DNA from: Candidatus Bathyarchaeota archaeon BA1
Lineage (GTDB): Archaea > Thermoproteota > Bathyarchaeia > Bathyarchaeales > Bathyarchaeaceae
Assembly (NCBI GenBank): GCA_001399805.1
Contig: LIHJ01000082.1
Coordinates: 1 to 19,244, forward strand
Length of the DNA stretch: 19,244 nucleotides
Direction of reading: 5' to 3'
Shown piece after piece: positions 1 to 6,790 of this stretch (position 1 is its first letter; the number at the start of each line of letters is the position of its first letter). Made by a program: the position numbers and the translations under genes. A model generated the notes under the pieces. It saw only the letters and a program-made list of their open reading frames with translations. It did no database searches and was not told the DNA's origin.

Positions 1-217
1 TTAAATTCCAGAATAGATTGGTATAACGCACGAAAACTTAATGTCGTATATTCAAATTTCCTACAACGGCTAACAAAGTGCATGGCAAAACTTATATCTA
101 ACATCCATATCTTTTCATCATCAATAGCTTACCAGAACGGGCCACGCATCATGTCGATTTTGTCGACGATGCCGGTTCTGTTGGTGGCTATTTCCGCGAT
201 AAGGGACGAAAGAGTAC

Positions 218-493
218 ATGCCGAGAAGGCTTCCAGAAAAAACGAGACTCACAGAGAGAAGAACCAGAAGGTTCCGTGGTCCGAGATTCCGCTCAGAGCC
301 TTTTCAATCGGCCCCAGTGAGGGAAGGAAAAGAGGTCGATGTGGTTATAGATGATATAGGCAGCAGGGGCGATGGGATAACTAGGATACAGAGTTTCCTC
401 GTCTTTGTGCCTCAAACCAAAATCGGGGAGCGCCTAAGGGTTAAGATCGTGAGGGTTAAAGGAAGGTTCGCCATCGCGGAAAAAATCAAGTAG
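218..493 (+). CDS. Small TRAM-domain protein (first copy)
   Basis: 91 residues. The C-terminal 58 or so residues form a TRAM domain: a GKEVDVVIDDIGSRGDGI strand-loop-strand, then IQSFLVFVP and GERLRVKIVRVKGRFAIAE, the usual pattern of this OB-like RNA-binding fold. The N-terminal 35 residues are very basic and Arg-rich, as expected for nucleic-acid contact. Stand-alone archaeal TRAM proteins are known as RNA chaperones, and an RNA-binding role here is inferred from that family. An in-frame stop at 200-202 means the ATG at 218 is the only good start; its ribosome site is weak. The stop is followed after 14 bases by the SSB gene, and a second TRAM protein follows that, so the three probably form one functional cluster. 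An overlapping frame starting at 82 has no recognisable domain and is not called. Confidence 0.85.
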   Translation: MPRRLPEKTRLTERRTRRFRGPRFRSEPFQSAPVREGKEVDVVIDDIGSRGDGITRIQSFLVFVPQTKIGERLRVKIVRVKGRFAIAEKIK

Positions 494-494
494 A

Positions 495-500
495 AAGGAG
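495..500 (+). promoter_or_regulatory. Strong Shine-Dalgarno site fixing a TTG start
   Basis: AAAGGAGG lies just after the first TRAM stop and 7 bases before TTG at 508. It supports TTG as the true start of the SSB-like gene and translation from the same transcript as the TRAM gene. Confidence 0.7.
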
Positions 501-507
501 GAAAAAT

Positions 508-798
508 TTGAAAATTAGAGAGCTGAGGAACGGGATGAAGAGGGTGGACGTTGTGGCGAAGGTGACGGAGAAATCAGGAACGCGAGAGGTGATTTCAAGA
601 TTCAAGGACGAGATGCATCGGGTGGCCACCGCCGTCATCAGCGATGCAACCGGCACAATAAAGCTAACACTATGGGATGATCAGATAGATCAAGTCAACG
701 TCAACGACACCGTCAAAATCGAAAATGGGTACATCACCACCTTCCGAGGGGAAATTCAGCTAAACGTGGGTAGATATGGAAGACTGAGCGTCACATAA
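508..798 (+). CDS. OB-fold single-stranded DNA-binding protein (RPA/Sso-SSB type)
   Basis: 96 residues making one OB fold. It follows the Sulfolobus SSB pattern: an N-terminal LRNGMKRVDVVAKV strand, the central TAVISDATGTIKLTLWDDQ hairpin with the conserved Trp, and VNDTVKIENGYITTFRGEIQLNVG at the end. These segments carry the aromatic residues that stack on bases in this family. Sulfolobus SSB is about 148 residues because it has a Gly/Arg-rich, acidic-tipped tail that recruits partners; here the protein stops right after the OB fold. It may therefore be a minimal SSB or a subunit of a larger RPA complex. The start is TTG at 508 with an AGGAGG site in front. It lies between two TRAM genes, suggesting shared nucleic-acid handling (inference). 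Binding to RNA rather than DNA cannot be excluded. Confidence 0.85.
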   Translation: MKIRELRNGMKRVDVVAKVTEKSGTREVISRFKDEMHRVATAVISDATGTIKLTLWDDQIDQVNVNDTVKIENGYITTFRGEIQLNVGRYGRLSVT

Positions 799-822
799 GC
801 TACTTCAAAATCCGAGTGAGAA

Positions 823-831
823 CTTTTATTA
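823..831 (+). promoter_or_regulatory. TATA-like box before the second TRAM gene
   Basis: CTTTTATTA centred about 26 bases before ATG 853. Transcription from it would start close to the ATG, giving a very short or absent leader. The GAGGTGA at 841-847 would then serve only read-through mRNA from the SSB gene. This is a sequence match only. Confidence 0.4.
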
Positions 832-852
832 AAAAGATGAGAGGTGAGAAAG

Positions 853-1131
853 ATGCAATATGAAAGAAGAGAAAGAAGAGAGTGGGGAAGAGGCTTCGGA
901 CCACGGTTTCCTCCAAAGCCAGTTGAATTGGGAAAGGAATATGATGTGGAAATTCAAGAGACCAGCAGACGGGGCGAGGGCATAGCGCGAATCAAGGGAC
1001 TCGTAACCTTTATTCCCAATGCCAAACCTGGCGACCATGTGCGAATTCGGATCACCAGGATAAGCAGGCGGTTCGCAGAGGCAGAAGTGGTTGGGAAGCC
1101 CGAGGAAGAGGCTGAAGAAGAGGCAGAGTAG
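853..1131 (+). CDS. Small TRAM-domain protein (second copy)
   Basis: About 92 residues from ATG 853. I prefer this over the in-frame GTG at 844 because GAGGTGA at 841-847 is a good ribosome site spaced 5 bases before ATG 853, and the GTG lies inside that site. A TRAM domain is plain: GKEYDVEIQETSRRGEGI, IKGLVTFIPNAKPGDHV, then RIRITRISRRFAEAEVVG. The N-terminus is Arg-rich (YERRERREWGRGFGPRF) and the C-terminus is a short Glu-rich tail. It parallels the first copy closely in the domain core but differs in its tails, so the two are paralogs rather than a recent duplication. An RNA-binding or RNA-chaperone role is inferred from the family. It is the third member of the TRAM-SSB-TRAM cluster. 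Confidence 0.88.
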   Translation: MQYERRERREWGRGFGPRFPPKPVELGKEYDVEIQETSRRGEGIARIKGLVTFIPNAKPGDHVRIRITRISRRFAEAEVVGKPEEEAEEEAE

Positions 1132-1253
1132 CTTCAAGATACACCGTAAGACCCCTATCTCCCTCAAATTCTTTTAGCGATTTCATCGAGTCTCCTTAAA
1201 GGAGTAGTCTCACCCATACTTGGTAATTTCAAACAACATTTTTATTTGACAAA

Positions 1254-1267
1254 ATCAGCATGCTGAT
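1254..1267. repeat. 14-base perfect palindrome
   Basis: ATCAGCA followed directly by TGCTGAT, between two converging genes (second TRAM and MazG-like). It has the size of a dimeric regulator site or a short hairpin. No gene starts beside it, so its role is unknown. The remaining intergenic sequence, 1132-1327, is AT-rich with nothing else I can name. Confidence 0.5.
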
Positions 1268-1327
1268 AGCTTAAAAATCTTATGTCTCATGAAAACGTGA
1301 CGAAGAAAAACCGGGGGATAAGTCAGC

Positions 1328-1625
1328 TTACCTGCCTCGTTTCTTGAAGAGGTCAATAGCCTTTTTATGTTTGGCTAGCAACTTTTTAAAGGCTTCAGTT
1401 GCATCCTTCTCTAGCCAGTTTAGGTAGGCTAAACCCACCAACACAACATCCGCAATGTCCACTTCGATGTCCTTCGCATCTCTGCCTTCATGAACATATT
1501 TCTCCGCAACCTGCCCAGCCCTGCTCCGCTGATAATGTGACAAAGAAGGAGGAAGTATACACCTTCGCTTTGTGTGTTTCATATGAAATCTCTTTGATGG
1601 CTTCCTGTGCCTCCTTTAAGGACAT
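1328..1625 (-). pseudogene. MazG-like nucleotide pyrophosphohydrolase, broken by one base
   Basis: The gene is split between two frames. From ATG 1625 the frame reads MSLKEAQEAIKEISYETHKA and on to LSAEQ near 1525. The matching remainder, AGQVAEKYVHEGRDAKDIE and DIADVVLVGLAYLNWLE down to the TAA at 1328, is in the next frame. Dropping one G from the GGG run (plus-strand CCC at 1519-1521) joins them into a 98-residue protein. Its Glu-rich first helix and DIADV helix resemble the metal-binding helices of the MazG-like all-alpha NTP pyrophosphatases, although the first acidic residue is Asp where Glu is usual. ATG 1625 has a textbook GGAGGT six bases upstream and a TATA box further up, so the intact gene clearly began there. 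Either a recent mutation or a sequencing error is possible. A caller using only the longer frame would start wrongly at 1582. Confidence 0.62.
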
Positions 1626-1631
1626 GATTCT

Positions 1632-1671
1632 ACCTCCGAGATTCAAAATGTGCATAGTCATATATTATAGT
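1632..1671 (-). promoter_or_regulatory. Promoter and ribosome site of the MazG-like gene
   Basis: On the minus strand, CTATAATATA (1670-1661) is a good archaeal TATA box. It is followed about 24 bases later by GGAGGT (1637-1632), then six bases to ATG 1625. The intact control region argues that the gene was functional until recently or still is. Confidence 0.6.
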
Positions 1672-1733
1672 TACCGGGAAATGGTGATGTAAGCGACCAT
1701 AAGGACCAAGGATTCTGTGGTGGGATAATTTAT

Positions 1734-2588
1734 TTAAGAACCTGATCTTAGCTTGTGGTATTCTTGCATATATACGTTGAATCTCGGAATGGCCATCCAC
1801 TTCTTCTTAAACTCCTCTAGTCCTAGGTTGCATCCCCATCCGACATCCAGCCACTCAAAACCCTGCCTCTTGGCATACAGAATCTCCTTGTATATCATGA
1901 AGTCAGCCAGTGAAGGGTAGTCTAAATAGAACCCTAGGGGCGTTGCCATGGTGTTGCTTAATACATCTACGATGTCAAATCCTATCAGTAAGTCACCCAA
2001 GAATGCGTTGAAAAGTCTTGGCGACGAGAATTTTCTAACATATTCTTCGGCGCCTAAGTATAGTTCATAATCCCATATGTTGTAAATCTCCTTTGTCATG
2101 TGGAGGGCAATGAGGTGTGAGTGAGCCGGCGTCATCTCCCTACCGATGGCGATGGTGTATCCCCGCTTTTTGGCGTTGTTTACCCGATACCTAAGGGTCT
2201 TGTAGGGGGGCCCCTGAAGATTCTCATCAAATTCATGAAGATTGATTTGGTAATCTTTATCAAAGAAGGTTCTCTCACAACGGTACTCACCTATTTCCAC
2301 TGGTAGTTCCTCAGGTGAGGTGATCCAAAGCGTCCTTGGCTTAAATGTATTCAATGAGGTTTGGACGCATTCCAATTTGTCTTCATCACCATTGAGTCCA
2401 AATAGAGTAATCGAGAGGTTTTTGCTTAAGGCATCATAATAGACTAAGTATGTGTCCTTGTGGATGTAGGGTTCACCATACGCTGTCGAGTACAGGGTCA
2501 CTAAGTGTTCATCGAAGTATCCACGCCTCTGATAGTAAATCATATCGTCATCAGTAAGCTTCTTCAATTTCCAAAAGGCGCCTTCCAA
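1734..2588 (-). CDS. FemAB/GNAT-like acyltransferase
   Basis: 284 residues. The C-terminal half shows the GNAT-type fold of the FemAB / DUF2156 group: RYRVNNAKKRGY at about 134-144 (the usual NAxKxGY stretch), LFNAFLGDLLIGFDIVDVLS near 192-211, and FEWLDVGWGCNLGLEEFKKKW at about 244-264, ending with the family's G-x-x-x-F-K-x-K-W signature. The N-terminal half (1-125) is less conserved and may form the first acyltransferase lobe. Relatives transfer aminoacyl or acyl groups to cell-envelope or lipid acceptors; the acceptor here is unknown. The start is TTG at 2588: an in-frame stop lies four codons upstream, and a TATA-like box about 28 bases upstream fits a leaderless message. The next ATG in frame is residue 16. 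The MazG-like gene follows on the same strand with its own promoter. Confidence 0.7.
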   Translation of the reverse strand: MEGAFWKLKKLTDDDMIYYQRRGYFDEHLVTLYSTAYGEPYIHKDTYLVYYDALSKNLSITLFGLNGDEDKLECVQTSLNTFKPRTLWITSPEELPVEIGEYRCERTFFDKDYQINLHEFDENLQGPPYKTLRYRVNNAKKRGYTIAIGREMTPAHSHLIALHMTKEIYNIWDYELYLGAEEYVRKFSSPRLFNAFLGDLLIGFDIVDVLSNTMATPLGFYLDYPSLADFMIYKEILYAKRQGFEWLDVGWGCNLGLEEFKKKWMAIPRFNVYMQEYHKLRSGS

Positions 2589-2610
2589 AAAATTGTATCA
2601 GAGTATGCCT

Positions 2611-2620
2611 TAAAATATTT
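2611..2620 (-). promoter_or_regulatory. TATA-like box for the acyltransferase gene
   Basis: AAATATTTTA on the minus strand, centred about 28 bases before TTG 2588. The predicted transcription start falls almost on the start codon, consistent with a leaderless mRNA and with the lack of a visible ribosome site. Confidence 0.45.
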
Positions 2621-2660
2621 TTTGGCTCCATTTTGATGGAAACCCCGAATAGAGCTAGCG

Positions 2661-2667
2661 TATAAAA
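2661..2667 (+). promoter_or_regulatory. TATA box upstream of deoxyhypusine synthase
   Basis: TATAAAA. Transcription would begin around 2688-2692, about 45 bases before the dys ATG at 2735. Confidence 0.5.
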
Positions 2668-2675
2668 CATGACTT

Positions 2676-2719
2676 AGGAGGAAAAAATGCTGGTCTTACG
2701 CGGGAATGAGGAAAATTAA
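2676..2719 (+). other. AGGAGG site plus 10-codon ORF in frame with dys
   Basis: AGGAGG at 2676-2681 is followed by ATG 2687 and a ten-codon ORF (MLVLRGNEEN) ending in TAA at 2717. The frame is the same as dys, whose ATG is at 2735, only five codons past the TAA. The dys ATG itself has almost no ribosome site. This could be a leader ORF, an old start cut off by a nonsense change, or coincidence, since a TATA box at 2661 would place the RNA start after the AGGAGG. Confidence 0.35.
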
Positions 2720-2734
2720 GATTCTTTCTTTAGG

Positions 2735-3826
2735 ATGAAACGAAATTCTGGCCTTCAACTCGATGGTGACCTTAGGGAAAAACTTTTCACCTTAATTAGT
2801 ATAAAGTATGCCATCTCAGGAGGAACTGAGGTGAAGCGTGAAGATTTCCTCTATGAACACGTGGTGCACATGGAACTCAGGCCAGGGATGACCGTGAATC
2901 AGCTCGTCCAGGAATTTGGCAAGTCGGGCTCTTTTGGGGCTGGTAGATTATCCACCGCTTGTGATATCTTCGAGGGGATGATCCGTGATGAGCAGTGCAC
3001 GATTTTCCTTGCTGTCGCTGGAGCAGTTGTTCCCGCTGGGCTACGCACCGTTATCGCGGACCTGATACGTAAAAGGCTCATCGACGCGCTTGTGAGCACA
3101 GGGGCCAACATTGTCCATGACCTCATTGAGGCGCTGGGTGGGCATCATTATAAGGGTCACTGGGTTGTTGACGACTTTCTGCTATACAAGTACCACATAT
3201 TCCGTATCTATGACATCTTTGTGCCTGAAGAGGACTTTGTGAAGGCTGATAAAGCCATGATAGATATGTTTGATGAAATCGCGAGAGAGCGTGGGGGGCA
3301 TACCTTCTCCACACCTGAACTCATGCGAGAAGTAGGAAGCCGACTCAGCGACAGCACCTCAATCCTAAGGGCAGCCTATGAAGCCAACGTCCCGGTGTTT
3401 CTCCCAGCCATCCGTGACTCAGAGTTTGCCTTCATATACCGAACTCACCTGGAACGCAATCCAACAAGTGGCTCCATCAAGGTTGACAGTTTTAAGGAGA
3501 TACCAGAGATGATTGAAATTGCGGATCGATCTCCACACCTCGGAATGATGGTCATCGGGGGCGGTGTCCCCCGTAACGCTGTTCAACATGTCGCATTAAT
3601 GGCTGGGAAGGGTATGGACTACGCAGTGGTCATCACCATGGATCGCCCCGAGACCGGGGGGCTCTCTGGATCCACCATCGAAGAAACGGTCAGCTGGGGA
3701 AAGGTGAAGAAAAGGGCTGACAAGGTTATGGTGATCGGCGACGCCTTGATCATCTTTCCCATGATGGTGTCCGCTGTTTTGGAGAGACTGGGAGAGGAAT
3801 TTAAAAGGAGGGCGTCTAGTCCTTAG
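2735..3826 (+). CDS. dys: Deoxyhypusine synthase
   Basis: 363 residues, normal length for the family. The enzyme uses NAD and spermidine to build deoxyhypusine on a lysine of translation factor aIF5A. The active-site segment GLSGSTIEETVSWGKV is present, and the Lys of SWGK (about residue 323) corresponds to the lysine that carries the butylamine intermediate (Lys329 in the human enzyme). Other family segments are seen: GSFGAGRLSTACDIFEGM near 66-83, FLAVAGAVVPAGLR near 92-105, IEALGGHHYKG and VIGGGVPRNAVQH. The start at ATG 2735 lacks a clear ribosome site; an in-frame ATG with a strong AGGAGG lies upstream but is cut off by TAA at 2717. Archaea often carry more than one DHS-like gene, some with other amine substrates, so the exact target rests on family membership. 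A Cys-rich gene follows by 15 bases, probably in the same operon. Confidence 0.93.
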   Translation: MKRNSGLQLDGDLREKLFTLISIKYAISGGTEVKREDFLYEHVVHMELRPGMTVNQLVQEFGKSGSFGAGRLSTACDIFEGMIRDEQCTIFLAVAGAVVPAGLRTVIADLIRKRLIDALVSTGANIVHDLIEALGGHHYKGHWVVDDFLLYKYHIFRIYDIFVPEEDFVKADKAMIDMFDEIARERGGHTFSTPELMREVGSRLSDSTSILRAAYEANVPVFLPAIRDSEFAFIYRTHLERNPTSGSIKVDSFKEIPEMIEIADRSPHLGMMVIGGGVPRNAVQHVALMAGKGMDYAVVITMDRPETGGLSGSTIEETVSWGKVKKRADKVMVIGDALIIFPMMVSAVLERLGEEFKRRASSP

Positions 3827-3841
3827 CCGGATGGGTAGATC

Positions 3842-4054
3842 ATGGAGAAAACCTCAGAGTCAAAGGAGAGATTTTGCGGAAATTGCAGCTATCATAATGT
3901 GTATCAATACCCAGACCTCATCTTTTGTTTCATACGCTATCAGAAACGCAAGGACCCGGTTGTTCCCACCCTCGGATGCTGTGAACAATGGACGTTTGAA
4001 CCTCAGGAATGCTTCTGCGTCGAAGAGGCCTTAAAGAAGAAACATAATCAATAA
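3842..4054 (+). CDS. Small Cys-rich (zinc or Fe-S) protein
   Basis: 70 residues with seven cysteines: C12-x2-C15, C29, C46-C47, and C57-x-C59. The spacing (FCGNCSYHNVY, then LIFCFIRY, LGCCEQW, ECFCVEE) suggests a metal-binding mini-domain: C12, C15, C29 and C46 or C47 could bind zinc or an iron-sulfur cluster. I do not recognise the family. It begins 15 bases after the dys stop, so co-transcription is likely. No link to hypusine formation is established. An overlapping frame starting at 3831 has no such pattern and is taken as a shadow. Confidence 0.62.
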   Translation: MEKTSESKERFCGNCSYHNVYQYPDLIFCFIRYQKRKDPVVPTLGCCEQWTFEPQECFCVEEALKKKHNQ

Positions 4055-4220
4055 TAAGCGTCAACGCAATATGAATCCCTCCTAAAAAGCCTTTAAGGTT
4101 GGTCGAGGGATTATGGCCCCTAGGCTCATGCTCATTTTGACCTTCACCTAAGCCTTTTTTTAACGCATGTGAAAATGAATATTAACATGTCCGCTAAGTT
4201 TAATTTGAAGGTATCAAAAA
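4055..4220 (+). other. Intergenic region with likely terminator and promoter
   Basis: A T-run at about 4153-4161 could end the dys transcript. GAATATTAAC near 4177-4186 is a possible TATA box about 40 bases before the AAA+ gene's ATG at 4221. The ribosome site there (GAAGGT) is weak. Confidence 0.3.
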
Positions 4221-6788
4221 ATGGGATACGAGCGGGTGGTCTATCCCTTCTCCGCGATAGTTGGTCAGGAAAAACTTAAGTTAGCCCTCATCCTCAATGT
4301 CGTGAACCCTAGGATAGGTGGGGCCCTTTTAACAGGAACGAAGGGCACTGGAAAATCCCTGGTGGTCAATGCGCTCGCCGATCTCCTTCCTGGGGTGGAG
4401 GTGGTGGCGGGCTGCGTCTTCAACTGCAGCCCCAGGGACCCCACCAATATGTGCGATGAGTGCAGGGGCAGGCTGGAGAGGGGCCAAAACCTACCCATCG
4501 AAAAGAGGAAGATGAAGGTCGTTCATCTCCCCATAGGCGCGACGGAGGACAGGGTGATTGGCACAGTGGATATCGAAAAAGTATTTCGCGAGGGAGTTAA
4601 AGCTCTCCAAACTGGTCTTCTTGCTGAGGCCAATCGGAACATACTATACATCGATCAGGTAAACCTGCTTCCAGACCACATCGTGGACGACATCCTGGAC
4701 GCCGCATCCTCAGGCTGGAACGTTATTCAGCGAGAGGAAATCTCCATCACGCATCCATCACGTTTCATTCTGGTTGGCTCCATGAACCCAGAGGAGGGAG
4801 AGCTCAGACCCCAAATCCTGGATCGGTTCTCCCTTCACGCCAAAGCTGAAACCCTGTACACCCGTGATCAGCGAATCGAGATTGCGAGGAGAAATCTCGC
4901 CTTCGAGGAAGACCCTGTGGGTTTTTGTAAGAGATATGAGGCGGAGCAGAGAGATCTCAGGCAAAGGATTGTGGCGGCGAGGGAGCTCCTCCCCAAGGTG
5001 CGAGCATCCGAACCCATCTGCGAGGCCGTTGCCAAGATGTGCGCCGAATTGGAGGTGGATGGCCACCGACCCGACATCGTGGCGGTAAAGGCGGCGGAGG
5101 CCCTCGCCGCTTTTCATGGAAGAACCTCGATCCAACCTGAAGACATTTTTATGGCCTCCGAGTTGGCTCTTAGCCATAGAACAAGAAAGTCTGGTTTGGA
5201 GAAGCCCGCCGCCCCCGAAGAGATTCGGAAATCTTTGGAGCGGGCCATTCAGTCCTCAGATATTCTTGAGCAACTCACGAAAATGGAAGCCGGCCCTGAG
5301 ATATCGCTTAGCCTCCCCTCCGAGGTTATGGTTCCTGGAATAGGGCTCATTGAAATAGTTACGCCTTCAGCTGAGATCCCAAGATTGCCCCCTATAAAGA
5401 TTGTTCATAGAGGGTTTCCTCTAATACTCGCCATGACCCTCTCCTATCTCCTTCTTCCATTCCTCTTGTTTCTCCTCACCGCCTTCACCGTCCTTTTGTA
5501 CGCTTTTCCACCCCAGCTTCCCCAAGGGATCACTGAGGAGGCACAGATACCCTCCTTAATGCTTGGTTGGCGGGGCACATACTCGATCGCCGCTGCCACA
5601 ACCGGCCTTATTATCTACATGCTCCTCCTTTACCGCGCACGACGAGAGGCCCCGGTAATTTACTATGCTCCCTTCACCCCGGAAATCAAGGTTCCGAGAA
5701 GGGCTCTGTCTCGTCTCTATGCGCCCGTGAAGGGTGTTCAGGGAACACCCATCTACACACTTGTAGCGGATCAAGGTGTTACTCTTCTTCGTGCGTACAG
5801 AGCCATCGTGGGTTTTGGGCAGAAAATTGTCTCCACCATTCAAGAGTTCTTGAAGTTGGTGAGGTACCGTCCAGAATTCGAACTACCATTGGAGAAAACT
5901 GCAAGATCCACCAAGCGTGCCAAAACAGTGACCACCACACAGCGGGGACGTTATATTTGGTTTAAGCTTCCGGAGGAGCGCCCCTGGGATATCGCGTTGG
6001 GTCCAACCATCCGCGCTGCGGCTCCCCACCAATCTAGGCGGAGGCCCAGTAAGCTGGCGTTAAAGATTCATCCTCAAGACGTTAGAATAAAGGTGCGGGA
6101 GTATCGGCCTCCAAACTCCACCGTGCTTCTTCTTGACATGAGCGAGTCCATGACCGCCTCCCTCGTGAATGTCCGTAAAGCCATTCTTAGTCTGCATCAA
6201 GCTGCGTATAAGCGTCGTGACAGCGTGGGTCTTGTGGTGTTCAAGGGAACAGAGGCCGTCATCCTACAACGCCCAACAACGAATCTCAACCTTGTGGTGC
6301 GAAAACTGCTCGAGGTGGGAGCCAGCGATTTCACCCCTCTAGCAGCCGGCCTCCTCAGGGCTCGAGAGATTCTACAATTTGAAAGACGGAGAAACAAGGA
6401 CGTGATCCTAACCCTTGTGATAATATCTGACGGCATTGCTAACGTTCCGCTTGAACGACCCCTCTCACCATTCACCCGACAGCGATTCTCCAACCCATCA
6501 CAAGCGGACGCGATGGATGTAGCCCATCAATTAGCCAAGGACAACATCCAGGTCATCATCATAAACACCGATCATCGTCCAGAGGAGATGGGCATTCAAA
6601 GAGTATCCACGCTGCGTTGGTACTCCCCGACGGATTTCCTCATGGGGATCGCCAGAACCACAGGCGGCCACTACTATGGGTTGTCGCTGGGTGGGGGGAA
6701 AGAAACGTTTTCCTCACTCAAGCCCTTATTGAAGCCAACGGTTGCGGTGGGCACCACTCCGTGGCCGATCAGAGGTGTCCCTGTCTAA
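4221..6788 (+). CDS. Membrane-anchored ChlD-like protein: AAA+ / two TM / VWA
   Basis: 855 residues in three parts. (1) Residues 1-345 are a magnesium-chelatase-type AAA+ domain with Walker A GTKGTGKS (39-46), a four-Cys insertion (C65, C69, C78, C81), sensor-1 [17 protein letters not shown] (186-202) and a C-terminal lid. (2) Residues 398-428 and 454-471 are two hydrophobic helices. (3) Residues about 632-840 are a VWA domain with a full MIDAS: DMSES (639-643), Thr705, and Asp737 in IISDG. The Walker B segment reads ILYIDQVNLL (141-150): the catalytic Glu is Gln, which normally allows ATP binding but little hydrolysis. The order AAA+ then VWA matches ChlD/BchD, whose AAA+ domain is also ATPase-poor, but here a TM hairpin replaces the acidic/proline-rich linker and puts both domains on one membrane face. 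A gene for its probable AAA+ partner is tail-to-tail 2 bases away. The client is unknown; MoxR/VWA-type chaperoning of a metal enzyme is an alternative to chelation. Confidence 0.88.
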   Translation: MGYERVVYPFSAIVGQEKLKLALILNVVNPRIGGALLTGTKGTGKSLVVNALADLLPGVEVVAGCVFNCSPRDPTNMCDECRGRLERGQNLPIEKRKMKVVHLPIGATEDRVIGTVDIEKVFREGVKALQTGLLAEANRNILYIDQVNLLPDHIVDDILDAASSGWNVIQREEISITHPSRFILVGSMNPEEGELRPQILDRFSLHAKAETLYTRDQRIEIARRNLAFEEDPVGFCKRYEAEQRDLRQRIVAARELLPKVRASEPICEAVAKMCAELEVDGHRPDIVAVKAAEALAAFHGRTSIQPEDIFMASELALSHRTRKSGLEKPAAPEEIRKSLERAIQSSDILEQLTKMEAGPEISLSLPSEVMVPGIGLIEIVTPSAEIPRLPPIKIVHRGFPLILAMTLSYLLLPFLLFLLTAFTVLLYAFPPQLPQGITEEAQIPSLMLGWRGTYSIAAATTGLIIYMLLLYRARREAPVIYYAPFTPEIKVPRRALSRLYAPVKGVQGTPIYTLVADQGVTLLRAYRAIVGFGQKIVSTIQEFLKLVRYRPEFELPLEKTARSTKRAKTVTTTQRGRYIWFKLPEERPWDIALGPTIRAAAPHQSRRRPSKLALKIHPQDVRIKVREYRPPNSTVLLLDMSESMTASLVNVRKAILSLHQAAYKRRDSVGLVVFKGTEAVILQRPTTNLNLVVRKLLEVGASDFTPLAAGLLRAREILQFERRRNKDVILTLVIISDGIANVPLERPLSPFTRQRFSNPSQADAMDVAHQLAKDNIQVIIINTDHRPEEMGIQRVSTLRWYSPTDFLMGIARTTGGHYYGLSLGGGKETFSSLKPLLKPTVAVGTTPWPIRGVPV
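4323..4514 (+). repeat. Inverted 192-base near-identical block, copy A
   Basis: This segment equals the reverse complement of 7580-7771 at 191 of 192 positions (the one difference is C4376 against A). It encodes Walker A through the four-Cys insertion of the plus AAA+ protein. Identity stops sharply on both sides. A second 62-base patch, 4662-4723, matches 7371-7432 with one mismatch. Confidence 0.95.
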
Positions 6789-6790
6789 GG

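Noticed and set aside
82..354. Frame overlapping the first TRAM gene
   Set aside because: No recognisable domain; the TRAM frame accounts for the conserved sequence.
3831..4034. Alternative frame over the Cys-rich gene
   Set aside because: It shows no domain pattern, and the 3842 frame has regularly spaced cysteines.
6197..6493. Long antisense frames inside the AAA+/VWA, tldDE and protease genes
   Set aside because: They run opposite to well-supported coding sequence and encode no recognisable domain.
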